DNA of 64,000 bases from Chloroflexota bacterium (GCA_009841405.1 VXLV01000093.1:1-64000); one strand, 5' to 3'. Shown: positions 19,129 to 30,312, numbered from the stretch's first letter. Program-made: numbers and translations. Notes: generated from the letters alone by a model not told the origin.

Positions 19129-20472
19129 TTAGGGGTATTTGCGGTTGAGCAGGCGGGCGTAGGGAATCGTCTCGCGGACGTGATTCAAGCCGCAGACCCA
19201 GGCGACCGTGCGCTCGATGCCGATGCCGAATCCGGCGTGCGGCACCGAGCCGAATCGCCGCAATTCCAGGTACCACTGGTAGGCTTCGCGGCCCAAGCCC
19301 ATCTGGTCGATATTCTTCGCCAGCAGGTCCAAGTCGTGGATGCGCTCGCTGCCGCCGATAATCTCGCCGTAACCCTCGGGCGCCAGCAGATCGACGCTTC
19401 GGCAGACCTCGGGCCGTCCCGCCACGGGCGACATATAAAAGGCTTTGACGGCCGTGGGGTAGTGGTAGACGAAGACCGGCTTGTCAAACATCTCGGCCAG
19501 CGCGGTTTCGTGCGGGCTGCCAAAGTCCTCGCCCCAGTCAATCGCCAACTCGGCGCGTTGCTGCGGGTCGTCCAGTTGGGCGTGTAGCGCCTGCAAGCGC
19601 GTCACCGCGTCATCGTAGCTGATGCGGGCGAAGGGCGCCGCAATCGCCTCCAGCTTGGCGGTATCGCGTTCGATGATGGCCAGCTCCCGCGGATGTTTCT
19701 CCAGCACGCGCTCGACGACGGCGCAGACCAGGCCTTCTTCGATGTCCATCAGTTCTTCGAGGGAGCAGAAGGCAATCTCCGGCTCAAGCATCCAGAATTC
19801 GATCAAGTGACGGCGCGTCTTGGATTTCTCGGCGCGGAAGGTCGGCCCGAAGCAGTAGACCTTGCCAAACGCCATGATATTGGCTTCGTTGTAGAGTTGG
19901 CCGGTCTGGGCGAGATAGGCGGTATCGCCAAAGTAATCGACATCGAAAAGCGTCGTCGTCTCTTCGCCGGCGGCGGGCGTGATGATGGGCGTGTCAACCA
20001 GCAGAAAGCCTTGATCGTCCAGCCAGTCGCGCATGGCTTTGATGATGGTGGCGCGGATGCGCAAGATTGCCCACTGTCGGTTGCTGCGCACCCAAAGGTG
20101 ACGATGATTCATCAGGAATTCGGTGCCGTGCTCCTTGGGCGTGATGGGATAGTCATCAGCTTGCTGCACCAACTCCAGCCGCTGGATGCCTATTTCGTAG
20201 CCGCCGGGGAAGCCGGGCGCGCGCTCGTCGGCGCGAACCGTGCCGGTAATGATCACTGACGACTCTTGCGAGAGCGAGCGGGCGATTTCAAATTCGTCCG
20301 GGGCCATCTCTCGTTTGAAGGCGACGCACTGCGCTTGCCCGCTGCCATCGCGCAGCAGAATGAATTGCAGGCGACCTTTGCCGGTCCGGTTGTAGACCCA
20401 GCCCCGAACTGTGACCTCCTCGCCGTCGTAGTCAGCGATGTCTTTGATTTGCATGACCTTGGTCACTGGCAA
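19129..20472 (-). CDS. asnS: Asparaginyl-tRNA synthetase
   Basis: N-terminal OB fold [31 protein letters not shown]; class II motifs [25 protein letters not shown] and [26 protein letters not shown]. Confidence 0.93.
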   Translation of the reverse strand: MPVTKVMQIKDIADYDGEEVTVRGWVYNRTGKGRLQFILLRDGSGQAQCVAFKREMAPDEFEIARSLSQESSVIITGTVRADERAPGFPGGYEIGIQRLELVQQADDYPITPKEHGTEFLMNHRHLWVRSNRQWAILRIRATIIKAMRDWLDDQGFLLVDTPIITPAAGEETTTLFDVDYFGDTAYLAQTGQLYNEANIMAFGKVYCFGPTFRAEKSKTRRHLIEFWMLEPEIAFCSLEELMDIEEGLVCAVVERVLEKHPRELAIIERDTAKLEAIAAPFARISYDDAVTRLQALHAQLDDPQQRAELAIDWGEDFGSPHETALAEMFDKPVFVYHYPTAVKAFYMSPVAGRPEVCRSVDLLAPEGYGEIIGGSERIHDLDLLAKNIDQMGLGREAYQWYLELRRFGSVPHAGFGIGIERTVAWVCGLNHVRETIPYARLLNRKYP

Positions 20473-20554
20473 TTCCTTGCTTCTTGATTTGGCTGCGCCA
20501 GCGCGATTATAGCATAGGCGTCAAACCGGATTGCTACGCCAGCCCGTCGGCCGT

Positions 20555-21454
20555 TCAGACTTGCAGCCAAAGACTTCCGCCGCCGATTCCCTGGCTGCCA
20601 GGGAGGCTGCGTTCCATGAGCGCGGGGTGTCGACTGGTCATAAAACTGTTGGCGAACAGTATGCGCGTCCGTCGATTGTGCATCAGGTATGCTTGAATCA
20701 GATATTGCTCATTCCAGAACATACGCCTGTCTTCGAGCCAACTGCGCGGATATTCGAAAGGTAGGAATATGTCATGAAAATGCACGATTACGCCTTTCTG
20801 CAGGCGCGGCAGAACCTCCAACACCAGATAGCAGACGTCACTACCCAATTTGACGACGTGCGAGCTATCGATAAACAAGATGTCATTTTTCTGCAGCTTG
20901 TCAAAGAAAGACAACTCCACAGCTTGAACCATGCGCTTGATCAGGCGGATCTCGGCCGCCAGCGATTTCAGATAGTCATTGGCGTAAGGTTCAATTGCCA
21001 AGACCTCGGTATCGCCATTTAGCGCGGCGGCGTTGGCGGCTACCAGAGTCGAAAAGCCGGCGCCGACCTCGATGATTCTCCGCGGCTGAAAATGGCGAAT
21101 CACGCCGTGATATACTGCCGGGTCGTGCCCCACAAATTCCAGACGGTCGCCTGCAAATTGTCCCTCCGTCTGGAAACGTTGGAAGAATTCGTGGTATTCC
21201 GCGGCGTAAGAAGACAGAGCTTCACGGAGCAGTTGCAGCTGCGATTCTTCGTTCCAGTCAATGCCGGCCATCGCTGATTCGGGTCGATAAGTCTCGTCCA
21301 GCGTCCGGGTGTCCGGAATAGGCTGGTAGAAGTGCACCGGGGTAACGTGGTAACCTCGCGATTCGACATAGCGCCACAGCTCCGGATTGTGATAGATGAA
21401 GCGCAAGCGAGGCGCCATCCATCGGACCAGATGCTTGATTATCAGCTGCTTCAT
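20555..21454 (-). CDS. Class I SAM-dependent methyltransferase family protein
   Basis: RIIEVGAGFSTLVAANAAALNGDTEVLAIEPYANDYL; DILFIDSSHVVKLGSDVCYLVLEVLPRLQKGVIVHFHDIFLPFEYP. Confidence 0.75.
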   Translation of the reverse strand: MKQLIIKHLVRWMAPRLRFIYHNPELWRYVESRGYHVTPVHFYQPIPDTRTLDETYRPESAMAGIDWNEESQLQLLREALSSYAAEYHEFFQRFQTEGQFAGDRLEFVGHDPAVYHGVIRHFQPRRIIEVGAGFSTLVAANAAALNGDTEVLAIEPYANDYLKSLAAEIRLIKRMVQAVELSFFDKLQKNDILFIDSSHVVKLGSDVCYLVLEVLPRLQKGVIVHFHDIFLPFEYPRSWLEDRRMFWNEQYLIQAYLMHNRRTRILFANSFMTSRHPALMERSLPGSQGIGGGSLWLQV

Positions 21455-21474
21455 GACGCTCTGCCTCTTGCGGG

Positions 21475-22569
21475 CTAGGCTTCGATAAGCGTTCCCTCAG
21501 CGGCGCGCAGCAGCCGGTCCCAGACTGCCAGGCCCAAGCCATGTTTCTCCGGCGCGCGCGCAAGGATCAGGTCGACGCCGGCGCTGTCCAGGGCGCGCAT
21601 GGCGGCGAACAGGCGCAGCGCGCTTTGCGCGACATCGCGGCCCAGGCATTCGACGGCGACATCGAGGTCGGCGAACGCGGCGGCATCGGCATTGCTTAGT
21701 ATCAAGCCGACGCGCCTATTGCCGGCGATCTCCGCGCGCATGGCGGCGTAGACCGCGGTATCGTCGCTGCCCTGGAATAGCAGAAGCCGGGCGCGCGGCG
21801 AGTAATGTTTTAGCAGCGTGCCGGGCGCCGGCGCGGCGTCGTCCTCGCGCAGGAAGCGCGGCTCGAAGCGCAAGTCGGGGATGATCTGTCGTAGCGCTTC
21901 CAATGGCACGCCGCCCGGCCGCAGCAGTCGCGGCGGATTGTCCACGAGGCTGAGGATGGTGGATTCCAGGCCGATTGCCGTCGGGCCGGCGTCCAGCAGC
22001 ATATCGAAATCGCCAGCGAGGTCGTCAAGGACATGCTGAGCGGTCGTTGGGCTGGGACGGCTGAAGCGGTTGGCGCTGGGCGCGGCGATTGGGACGCCGG
22101 CGGCTTCGATCAGGGCTACGGCGACGGCGTGATCGGGCATGCGCGCCGCTACCGTGTCCAGACCGGCGGTCAGGTTGGCTGGTACTTTGTGCGACTTCTC
22201 CAGCACCAGGGTCAGCGGGCCGGGCCAGAAGCGGCGGCAGAGCTCATGCGCCTGCTCGGGCACAGCGCGCGCGAGTTCATCGAGTTGGGCGCGGCGGGCG
22301 ATATGCGCGATTAGCGGGTCGCTGGCCGGGCGTCCTTTGGCGCGGAAGATCCCGGCGACGGCGCCTGCGTCCCAGGCGTTGGCGCCCAGGCCGTAGACCG
22401 TCTCCGTGGGAAAGGCGACCAAGCCGCCGGCCTGGATTGCAGCAGCGGCGATGGCAATGTCGCCCGCGTCCGGCTGAGTCGCGCCGACGCGAAGATGCTG
22501 GAATACCTTCGGTATCGTGTCGGATGCTTGCTTCAAGATGCCGCCTCGCGCCTGTTGTCGCGCTTGCAT
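21475..22569 (-). CDS. sua5: L-threonylcarbamoyladenylate synthase (Sua5/YwlC, long form)
   Basis: GGLVAFPTETVYGLGANAWD, FRAKGRPASDPLIAHI, PSANRFSRPSPTTAQHVLDDL, plus C-terminal Sua5 domain APGTLLKHYSPRARLLLF. Confidence 0.92.
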   Translation of the reverse strand: MQARQQARGGILKQASDTIPKVFQHLRVGATQPDAGDIAIAAAAIQAGGLVAFPTETVYGLGANAWDAGAVAGIFRAKGRPASDPLIAHIARRAQLDELARAVPEQAHELCRRFWPGPLTLVLEKSHKVPANLTAGLDTVAARMPDHAVAVALIEAAGVPIAAPSANRFSRPSPTTAQHVLDDLAGDFDMLLDAGPTAIGLESTILSLVDNPPRLLRPGGVPLEALRQIIPDLRFEPRFLREDDAAPAPGTLLKHYSPRARLLLFQGSDDTAVYAAMRAEIAGNRRVGLILSNADAAAFADLDVAVECLGRDVAQSALRLFAAMRALDSAGVDLILARAPEKHGLGLAVWDRLLRAAEGTLIEA

Positions 22570-22640
22570 TCTACCACGCCGCTGTCGCCAAGCGGCGGCG
22601 ATTCTGATGTGAATGCAGCGAACATCGCGCAATTATGCCC

Positions 22641-22707
22641 TTCGCGAACCAGAATCCCCAATATCATCGAGTGCGTGTAGGGGCGACCAACCTGGTCGCC
22701 CGCGTAT
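22641..22707 (+). repeat. GTAGGGGCGA hairpin repeat, copy c, with conserved upstream block
   Basis: ttcgcgaaccagaatccccaatatcatcgagtgcgtgtaggggcgaCCAaccTGGtcgcccgc. Confidence 0.8.
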
Positions 22708-22723
22708 GCGAAGAGAGTTGACT

Positions 22724-22750
22724 GCGGGCGACTTGATAAGTCGCCCCTAC
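22724..22750 (-). repeat. GTAGGGGCGA hairpin repeat, copy d
   Basis: gcgggcgaCTTgatAAGtcgcccctac. Confidence 0.8.
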
Positions 22751-22781
22751 GGCATTCAGAGAGGAGGAGAAGTCGTGACGC

Positions 22782-22808
22782 GTGGGCGACTCACAGAGTC
22801 GCCCCTAC
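22782..22808 (-). repeat. GTAGGGGCGA hairpin repeat, copy e
   Basis: gtgggcgaCTCacaGAGtcgcccctac. Confidence 0.8.
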
Positions 22809-22914
22809 GTCTTTGGCGGGGTGGAGTTGTGAGAGGTGGGCGGGCACAGGTTTAGGTTCCCATCATTGTTGCGCATTATAATGAGGGCAGGCGTGGACGC
22901 GAAGGAGGGCGGAA

Positions 22915-23868
22915 ATGACGATCTTGGTGACCGGCGCGGCCGGCTATCTGGGCAACCAAACCGTGAAGAAACTGGTCGCGCAGGGGCGGCCGGTGCGGGC
23001 GCTGGCGCGCAGGCGGGCGAAGGCGGCGCTGCGACTGGCCGATGTCGCCGGGCAGATCGAGATTGTCGATGGCGATGTCACGCGCCCGGAGAGCCTGGCG
23101 CCGGCCATGCGCGATGTTAGCGCCGTGATCCACTTTGTCGCCATCGCTATGGAAAAGGGCGGGCAGACTTACGAATCGGTCAACTACCAGGGCACGGTCA
23201 ATGTGCTGCAAGCGGCGGAATCGGCCGGCGTAAGACGTTTCATCAATATGAGCCAGAACGGCGCCAGCAGCGCGCTGCCGTATCGTTTCCTGGCCAGCAA
23301 AGGCCGCGCGCAAGAATACGTCGCCGCTTCGGACATGGAGTGGACGGCGCTGCGGCCCTCGGCCATATTCGGCCCGCAGGACGAGTTCTTCAACTCATTC
23401 GCGCGCCTGCTCAAAATCACGCCGCTGATTTTCCCGCTGATCGGCGGCGGCAAGGCGGTATTCCAGCCGGTGTCGGTTTACGATGTGGTGGAAGCGGTGG
23501 TCCGCTGCCTGGACGATGCGGGCACGATCGGCGCGGAATTGGCGCTGGGCGGGCCCGAGGTGCTGACGCTCGGCGAAATTGAGCGCCGCGTCATGGCTGC
23601 GCTCGGCGCTCGGCGGCTGCTTGTGCCTGTGCCGGTGGCGCTGCTGCGGCCCGCTGTGCGGGTGATGCAGGCGCTCTTGCCGGGCTCGCCGGTCAGCACG
23701 AGTCTGCTTGATCTGCTGGCTGTGCCAAATACCGTGCCGGACAACGCGCTGGTCAAGCGCTTCGGCATGACGCCGATTCCATTCGCCGGCGAGCACATCC
23801 AGTATTTGAATGACAATACGCTGGGCGATACCTTGGCCATATTCTTGCGGAACGCAACCGTCAATTGA
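22915..23868 (+). CDS. NAD(P)-binding SDR-type protein (NmrA/NDUFA9-like)
   Basis: MTILVTGAAGYLGNQTVKKLVAQGRPVRALARR; ALRPSAIFGPQDEFFNSFARLL. Confidence 0.85.
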   Translation: MTILVTGAAGYLGNQTVKKLVAQGRPVRALARRRAKAALRLADVAGQIEIVDGDVTRPESLAPAMRDVSAVIHFVAIAMEKGGQTYESVNYQGTVNVLQAAESAGVRRFINMSQNGASSALPYRFLASKGRAQEYVAASDMEWTALRPSAIFGPQDEFFNSFARLLKITPLIFPLIGGGKAVFQPVSVYDVVEAVVRCLDDAGTIGAELALGGPEVLTLGEIERRVMAALGARRLLVPVPVALLRPAVRVMQALLPGSPVSTSLLDLLAVPNTVPDNALVKRFGMTPIPFAGEHIQYLNDNTLGDTLAIFLRNATVN

Positions 23869-25003
23869 GGCGCAGCAGGTCATCGAAATAGCGCTTTTGC
23901 GCGGCGGCGGTCGCGCTGGCGGAGAAGCGGACGGTGGCGTGCTCGGCCGCGGCCCAGCCCATTTGGTGGCGCAAGTCGCCCTCGCGCAGCAGGCGCAGCA
24001 CCTGGGCGGCCATGGCGGCGACGTCGCCGCTGTCGACGAGGAAGCCGGTGACGTTATCCAGGATCGTCTCGGAGGGGCCGCCGCGCCGGCTGCTCACGAC
24101 GGGCCGGCCGCAAGCCATCGCTTCGAGATTGGCGATGCCGTAACTTTCGAAATCGGAAGCGCAGACGACGACATCGGCCGCGGCGTAGACCGACTCGACA
24201 TCGGCGCGGAAGCCGATGTAATGCAGGCGGTCGCGCAGCAGCGGGCTGGCCTGCGCGCGTTCCAGCATTTGGTCGCGGTAGCGTTGGTCAGCGGCGACGC
24301 CGAAGACATCGTCGCCGGCGATGATGAATTGCGTCTGCGGCGCTTCCGCCAGGACCAACTCCGCCATGGCCTGGAAAGTGTGGTGGCCCTTGACCCGCTG
24401 GAAGCGCGCCGCCATCGCCACCACGAGCGCGTCCTGGCGCAGGCCCAGTTCGCGGCGCAGCGCGGCGCCATCGAGGCGCGGATGAAAGCGGCTCGTGTCG
24501 ATGCCGGTGTAGATCACGGGCAGTTGTTCAGGCGGCATGAAGGGCGGCTCGCCCAGAAAGCCGGCGCGGATGGCTTTGGAGCGCGCGACGGTCGACTGGC
24601 CGCGGAAGAACGCGCGCTGCCAGGGCTTGGGTCGGAACCACCAGCCCCAGACTGTCCAGCACAGCGGTACGCCGGCCCGGCCCGCGGCCGGCGCGATCAT
24701 GGGGAGGGTGTGGTAGTCGGCGTGTACCAGGTCGATTCTTTCGCGAACCAGTAAGTCGGTGAAACGCCTGACGACTGGGAAACGCGCCCAGAGCGCCGGT
24801 ATGAACCAGGTTGACGCGCCGCGGTAGGCGATGATATGCATCTGCCGGCCGGCTTGACGCCAACGTTGCCCGAGCGGGCCGTCGCGCGGCAGCAGCAGCC
24901 GGCAATCGTATTCGCTGGGCGGCAGGGCATCGGCCAGCGTCAGCAGGTCGGTTTCGCCGCCGCCCAGCCCGCGATACCAGGATGTGAACAGAATTCGCTT
25001 CAT
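23861..25003 (-). CDS. Glycosyltransferase family 4 (GT-B)
   Basis: [23 protein letters not shown] start at 25003; FESYGIANLEAMACGRPVVSSRRGGPSETI donor-site motif. Confidence 0.88.
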   Translation of the reverse strand: MKRILFTSWYRGLGGGETDLLTLADALPPSEYDCRLLLPRDGPLGQRWRQAGRQMHIIAYRGASTWFIPALWARFPVVRRFTDLLVRERIDLVHADYHTLPMIAPAAGRAGVPLCWTVWGWWFRPKPWQRAFFRGQSTVARSKAIRAGFLGEPPFMPPEQLPVIYTGIDTSRFHPRLDGAALRRELGLRQDALVVAMAARFQRVKGHHTFQAMAELVLAEAPQTQFIIAGDDVFGVAADQRYRDQMLERAQASPLLRDRLHYIGFRADVESVYAAADVVVCASDFESYGIANLEAMACGRPVVSSRRGGPSETILDNVTGFLVDSGDVAAMAAQVLRLLREGDLRHQMGWAAAEHATVRFSASATAAAQKRYFDDLLRLN

Positions 25004-28000
25004 GGGGATTGCTCGCAGAGCGGCAGCACGAGGTACTGCTCGCGTTCGGCGCAAGTCAAATCGCGGGGCGGGTGCTGGGCTTCGATCCGCCGCAGCAGAT
25101 CGGCCGGGCTTTCCACCTGCCACAGGCGGGCGCTGCCGTTATCGTCGATGGTCAAGAAGCGCTGGGCATCGGCGCTGTGGCTGTAGCCGGCGACAGGCTG
25201 CGCCTGGACGAATTGCTGGTCAAGGGCGGCGGCGGCGGTATCCCAGACGGTCAGGTCCGCGCCCGATGACGCGAGCAGCAAGCCATGCTGCGGCAGCAAA
25301 CGCAGCGATTGAATCCCGGCAGCGCCCAGCGGCAGCGTATGCAGAACCTGGCCGGATGCTGTGCCGACGATCTGCAGCGCGCCCGTTCGCAGCGCCAGCA
25401 GCAGGAATTGGCCGTCAGGCGACAGCTCGCCATATTCCACATTCAAGTAAGTGTGGCGGCGGACGGCGTTGTCGGCGATTTTGACCGCCGTGAGACCAGC
25501 CAGGCCGCTTTCTATGCGCAGGAAAAAGTACAACGTTTCGCCATCGGCGCTAAAGGCCAGGTCGAGGTCCGCAGCCGCCGCAGCGCCCAGCGGATATGCG
25601 CCCAAGGCTTCTGCGCTGGCGGAATCCCAGAGCAGGACGCGCTGGGCATGGAGGGTGGCGAAATGCGCGCCGCCGGCCGCGAATGCGACGCCCAGGGGCG
25701 GGCCTTCGCCGCCGCCGCTTAAACGCGCGGGCGAGTCGCTCTCCGTCCGCAGCAGCCAGAGCGCGCCGTCGGCATGCGCGAGCAGCAGTTCGCCCTCCGA
25801 GGAGAGACGCATCCAGAGCGCGGCGTCCCAATCGGCGGGCCAAGCGCGCAGTTCGTCGCCCGTCTCAATGTCGTTGACCGTGATGCGGTCGTCGATCGCG
25901 AGCGCGAAGAAAGCGCCGGCGCTGCTGACCAGGCGCGCCTCGTATTGGCTGACGATCTCGCCGGCGTCGCCGTCACTCCAAGGACGCAGGGTCGCGCCGT
26001 TTTCGTGCGCCAGCAGCAGGGTGTTGCCGCTGGGGCTGAGCGCCGTGCCGGGCAGTGCGCTGGGGAAGGTCGCCTTCGGCGCCGCCCGGCGCTGGTTCAG
26101 GCGCCACAAAAAGACGCTGCCATCAGTAGAGCGGCCGACGACGGCGCCCCCGTCCGCGCTGAGGTCGACTTCAATGAGCGCTTGCGGCGCCGCGCCAATC
26201 TCGCGCAAGAGCCTGCCGTCAGCGCTGGACCAAACGACGATGCGATGGTCGCGCGTTGCGGACAGAAGCGTGCTCGCGTCGAGGAAGTCGGCGGTGGCCA
26301 GGCTCGCGGCCAGCTCGTCCTCAAAGCTGCCGACAAGGCTGCCGTCGCTCGTCTTAATCAAGGCGGCGCGCTGCCCGCCGTCGCTGGCGCGGACGCCCAA
26401 TAGCGCCAGGTCCTCGTGGAAGGCGATGAAGAGCAGTTCGTCGGTGGCGGCGGTCAAATCGCCGCCGGATAGCAGGGACCAGTTGAAGCCCGCGGTTACG
26501 GTCGTGATCGCATCGCCCGAGGCCAGGTCCCAGAGGGTGAGATCGCCGGTATGGGGGTCGTTGGGGTAGGCGGGCAAGCTGCGACCGCCGCTGTAGCCGA
26601 TGCCGACGTCGGCGTCGTAGCCGCGGTAGACGCGCGCGCGCGCGACGGGTTCCAGGGCCTCGGCCGTAAACTGGCGGATTTGCGCGCGGCCGCCAGCCTC
26701 GGTCCGGGCGATTAGCTGGCCGCCGTCGGCCGTTGCCAGCAGTTCGCTGATCGTCAGCGTCTCATTCGCCTGAGTCGCCAGGAACGCCAGCTCCTCGCCG
26801 CGCTCGCTGTCCCAGGCCACCAGTAGCGGGTCAGCGCCCGCGCTGAAGAGCTTGTCGCCGGAGGGACTAAAGGCGAGCGCGGTGACGGCGGCCTGATGCC
26901 GCTGCAGCCGATGGATTGCCGCGCCGGATTGGACGGCGCGAATGACGAGCTCGCCCGAGGCGGCGCCGGTGGCCAGCAGACGCCCGTCGGGGCTGTAGGC
27001 CAGGGCGGTGATGGGCGCGGCGCCCGCGGGCACTTCGCGCCGCAGCGTCCAGCTCCCGCCGTCAAAGATTTGCAGCGTGTCCGCAGACTGTGGAACGATA
27101 GCGAAGCCGCCGCCAACCGGCTGAAACGCCAGCAGCGCGACATCATCCAGGGTGAGGCTGCCGCCGCTGGCCACCGCCCGCCGCAAGACGCGATAAGCCG
27201 GCTTTGGATCTTCCAAGGCGTCTTTCGCCGTCCAGGCCAAAGCCAGCGCGAGTTCGCTGTCGCCGGCCGCCAAGGCGGTTTCGGCAGCGCGCGCGAGGCG
27301 CATGGCGTCGGCGTCGCGCGCCAGTTGATAGACCTCAGTGGCGCGCGCGCTGGTGGCGATGGCTTGGGCCGTGCCTGCGGCGTATGCGGCTTGCGTGGCC
27401 GCGGCCGCTTCGGCTTGCGCGGTTTGCATGACGGAGTCGGCGATGCTTTCGCTGGTGGCGGCCAGCAGATCGACCAGGCCGACGGCGCTGTCGCTGGCGG
27501 CCGTGGCGGCTGCCGCGGTCAGCGCCAATTGCGCGCGCGCGGCGCTGGTTTGGGCGGCCGCCGCCTGCGCCGCGGCATTGGCGTCAAGCGCGGCCCGCAG
27601 CGCGATAAATACGCCGACCAGCAGGATAACGACCAGCAGCGCCAGGCTCAGCCGCGCGAAGGGAATTGCCGTTCGGCTTGGGGCGCGCTGACGGCGGCTG
27701 CCGTGAATGTACTCCACCAGCAGCGGCGAGGGTTTGACCGTTCGGAGGGTGTCGTTGGTCAGCCACTTGCGGGCTTCAAAGACGCGTTCGGGCGGCAGCA
27801 GTTGGCTGGGCCGGCGGCCGCGGCGCTGCCAGCGATCGGCGGCCACCAGCAACTCGGTGTGGAGCCGCACCTCGTAATCGACCGCCATATAGTGGCGCGC
27901 TTCTTCGACGCGGTCGGCCAGATGGTCTTGCTCCCGGAAGAAGACGTAGGGGTGGTCGGCGACGGCGGGATGCACGTCGACCTCAATGTCCTCGTCCAGG

Positions 28001-28284
28001 ATCAGGCTGACGATGCGTTTGCTGTTGGTGACGGCGTGCTGGATCAGCTCGTTGCAGAGTTGGCTGGCGGCCGAGGCCGGCGACAGCACAACAGCAACGG
28101 CGTGGGAGCGCAAGATATCTGCTTTGAGCAGGCCGGTGTCGACGGCGCCGGCGCCGAACTCGTCTTCGTCGAAGCGGCAGGCGCTGCCGAGCGCGGTCAG
28201 CTGTGCGGCGATGCGCCGCACGACAGCGATATCATCGGGATGATAAACGAAAAAAATGTCGAAGAATTGTTCGGAATCGACCAC
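25000..28284 (-). CDS. TIR domain - transmembrane - WD40 beta-propeller protein
   Basis: N-terminal [50 protein letters not shown] (TIR-like, putative catalytic E in CNEL); one [20 protein letters not shown]; repeated WD40 units such as [27 protein letters not shown]. Start probably GTG near 28284 (ORF to 28350). Confidence 0.8.
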   Translation of the reverse strand: MVDSEQFFDIFFVYHPDDIAVVRRIAAQLTALGSACRFDEDEFGAGAVDTGLLKADILRSHAVAVVLSPASAASQLCNELIQHAVTNSKRIVSLILDEDIEVDVHPAVADHPYVFFREQDHLADRVEEARHYMAVDYEVRLHTELLVAADRWQRRGRRPSQLLPPERVFEARKWLTNDTLRTVKPSPLLVEYIHGSRRQRAPSRTAIPFARLSLALLVVILLVGVFIALRAALDANAAAQAAAAQTSAARAQLALTAAAATAASDSAVGLVDLLAATSESIADSVMQTAQAEAAAATQAAYAAGTAQAIATSARATEVYQLARDADAMRLARAAETALAAGDSELALALAWTAKDALEDPKPAYRVLRRAVASGGSLTLDDVALLAFQPVGGGFAIVPQSADTLQIFDGGSWTLRREVPAGAAPITALAYSPDGRLLATGAASGELVIRAVQSGAAIHRLQRHQAAVTALAFSPSGDKLFSAGADPLLVAWDSERGEELAFLATQANETLTISELLATADGGQLIARTEAGGRAQIRQFTAEALEPVARARVYRGYDADVGIGYSGGRSLPAYPNDPHTGDLTLWDLASGDAITTVTAGFNWSLLSGGDLTAATDELLFIAFHEDLALLGVRASDGGQRAALIKTSDGSLVGSFEDELAASLATADFLDASTLLSATRDHRIVVWSSADGRLLREIGAAPQALIEVDLSADGGAVVGRSTDGSVFLWRLNQRRAAPKATFPSALPGTALSPSGNTLLLAHENGATLRPWSDGDAGEIVSQYEARLVSSAGAFFALAIDDRITVNDIETGDELRAWPADWDAALWMRLSSEGELLLAHADGALWLLRTESDSPARLSGGGEGPPLGVAFAAGGAHFATLHAQRVLLWDSASAEALGAYPLGAAAAADLDLAFSADGETLYFFLRIESGLAGLTAVKIADNAVRRHTYLNVEYGELSPDGQFLLLALRTGALQIVGTASGQVLHTLPLGAAGIQSLRLLPQHGLLLASSGADLTVWDTAAAALDQQFVQAQPVAGYSHSADAQRFLTIDDNGSARLWQVESPADLLRRIEAQHPPRDLTCAEREQYLVLPLCEQSP

Positions 28285-28380
28285 GCCAATGCCAGGTTGT
28301 TGCTGTGATACGCTGCTACAGTGAATATAGCATAGAAGCCAGCGTGGCATGTCCGCATCGGCGGGTCATCGTCAGCAAGA

Positions 28381-28410
28381 AAAAACCGCCGACAAGAGCC
28401 GGCGGTTTTG
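28381..28410. terminator. Intrinsic (bidirectional) terminator
   Basis: AAAAAACCGCCGacaagagcCGGCGGTTTT, downstream of the minus-strand nucleotidase gene. Confidence 0.85.
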
Positions 28411-28437
28411 GTCTGCGGCGCTGGAGCGCCCTCGGGA

Positions 28438-30027
28438 TTATTCGGCGGCTTGATGGGTGATGCGCCCTTCAAGCGCGGCGCTGAGCGGGCTGCTGGCGGC
28501 GATATAGTCGGCCACGACCTGATCCAGCGGGCTGCCTTGATCATAGGGATTCATGGCATTTGTCACCAGGATCGCATAGCCATCGCCGCCGCTGCGCATG
28601 TAGTCGTTGGTGGCGACGCGGTAGACTGCTTCTGGATCCAGCGCGGTGAATTCGCCGTCGCTCATCACTTCGGCGCTAACGATGCGGCTGCCGGCTTCTT
28701 GCGTGGCGTCAAAGGTATAGCGCATGCCCGCCACCTGCGGGAAGCGACCCGCCGCGCCATCGACCAGCGGGTTGCCGTCGGCGTCGACAGCCACTTGGCT
28801 GACGCCGTTTTCCAGCGCGGCCAAGACATCGGCGCCAGTCAAATCCAGCGTGCTGATCAGGTTGCCAAAGGGCAGCACATTCAGCACCTCGCCCAAGGTG
28901 ACTTCGCCTACGTCGATGTCAGCGCGTATGCCGCCGCCATTTTGGATCACAATATCGGCGCCGGTGTTTTCCAACATGGCATCGGTGATGACATTGCCGA
29001 GCAGGCATTCTTCAATACGGCAGAGACGCGGGCTGGTGCCGGTCAACTCCACGCTGGTTTCGCCCACGCGCTGCGAGGTCAACTCGGCGATCGGCGCTGC
29101 CAAGTCCGCGATCAATTCGCTGAGGTCGGGGTCGGGCGTGATGTAACGACTCAGCAAGATGGCGTCGCCGTCCCAGTCGGTCAGCAAGCCATCGGCGTCA
29201 AACTCCAGATCCAGCCGGCCCAGATAGATAGTCTTCGTATCCGCCTGGACGACCAGCACAGGCTCGCCGTTGGCGCTTTCGAGCACCGTCGGGTAATCGC
29301 CTAGCGCGCCGGCATAGGTATTGCTGAGGAAGGTGTTGGTATGGCCGCCGACGACGACATCGACGCCGCTGACAGCCTGTGCGACCTCAAGATCCGGCCC
29401 ATAGCCGAGATGTGAAAGCGCGATGATCTTGTTGACGCCCTGGGCGCTCAAGCCGTCGACCTGCGCCTGCGTGATTTCAGCCAGATTCTCGTGGAAGACG
29501 AGATCTTTGCTGGGCAGGTTCAGGATCACGGTGTCTGGCGTAGTCAGCCCGATGATGCCGATTAACTCGCCGCCCACATCCAAGACGACCGACGGCGCGA
29601 CCAGACCCGCCAGATAGGGGTCTGCGCTGAAGTCGATGTTGGCGCTCACAGTGGGCATTTCCAGCGCCTGGACGAATGCCGCCAGATTTTCGCTGCCTTC
29701 ATTAAACTCATGGTTGCCCAGCACGAAAGCATCGTAGCCGATGGCGTTCATGATTTGTACGCTGTCTTGCCCGCGATGCTGGACATGGAAGAGCGTCCCA
29801 GTGTAGCGGTCGCCGGCATCCAGCAGCAAACTGTTGCCGCCTTCAGCGCGGATTTGGTTGACGACAGTCGCCTGGCGGGCGGCGCCGCCATCGCCGTTGC
29901 GCTGCGGCTCGTGATGGCCGTGCACATCGTTGGTGTGCATGATGGTTAATTCATAGCTGTCTTGCGCGCCGACCAGGCTGACGAGCAACATGGCCAAGGC
30001 CATAACAAATAGAAGCTTGCGGTACAT
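28438..30027 (-). CDS. 5'-nucleotidase / UDP-sugar diphosphatase family (UshA-like)
   Basis: TIMHTNDVHGHHEPQ, DAGDRYTGTLFH, LGNHEFNEGSENL metallophosphatase motifs; QNGGGIRADIDVGEVTLGEVLNVLPFGN C-terminal 5-nucleotidase domain. Confidence 0.93.
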   Translation of the reverse strand: MYRKLLFVMALAMLLVSLVGAQDSYELTIMHTNDVHGHHEPQRNGDGGAARQATVVNQIRAEGGNSLLLDAGDRYTGTLFHVQHRGQDSVQIMNAIGYDAFVLGNHEFNEGSENLAAFVQALEMPTVSANIDFSADPYLAGLVAPSVVLDVGGELIGIIGLTTPDTVILNLPSKDLVFHENLAEITQAQVDGLSAQGVNKIIALSHLGYGPDLEVAQAVSGVDVVVGGHTNTFLSNTYAGALGDYPTVLESANGEPVLVVQADTKTIYLGRLDLEFDADGLLTDWDGDAILLSRYITPDPDLSELIADLAAPIAELTSQRVGETSVELTGTSPRLCRIEECLLGNVITDAMLENTGADIVIQNGGGIRADIDVGEVTLGEVLNVLPFGNLISTLDLTGADVLAALENGVSQVAVDADGNPLVDGAAGRFPQVAGMRYTFDATQEAGSRIVSAEVMSDGEFTALDPEAVYRVATNDYMRSGGDGYAILVTNAMNPYDQGSPLDQVVADYIAASSPLSAALEGRITHQAAE

Positions 30028-30227
30028 GTGGTTCTCCCCTATTGATGGACTTCCGAATCAGTGGACATGCGGCGGGCTGAGTTCGACTCTGAAGTGCAGC
30101 CCGCGCATCTGATGCCGCTGATTATAGCGTAAATCACGCGATGATTCATTACTGACCTGGCGCGCGCAGGCCAGCTAAAGGCGTCAAAGTTCCTGGCGTA
30201 CGGGACAGGATATACAAATATAAAATT

Positions 30228-30312
30228 AACCACAGAGATCACGGAGATCACAGAGGAAAAGCCATTTATATTCTGAACTTTGTGCCCTTTGCGCCTTTGA
30301 GTCTTTGTGATC
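30228..30312. repeat. CACAGAGG-type repeat (partial)
   Basis: TTAACCACAGAGATCACGGAGATCACAGAGGAAAA ... TTTGTGCCCTTTGCGCCTTTGAGTCTTTGTG. Confidence 0.5.

Noticed and set aside
22641-22808. Cluster of three palindromic repeats considered as a small CRISPR
   Set aside because: Units are inverted and differ in stem core; spacing is irregular, no cas genes; better explained as REP-like hairpins.
26896-28308. 470-aa plus-strand ORF
   Set aside because: Antisense to the TIR-WD40 gene; no recognisable domain.
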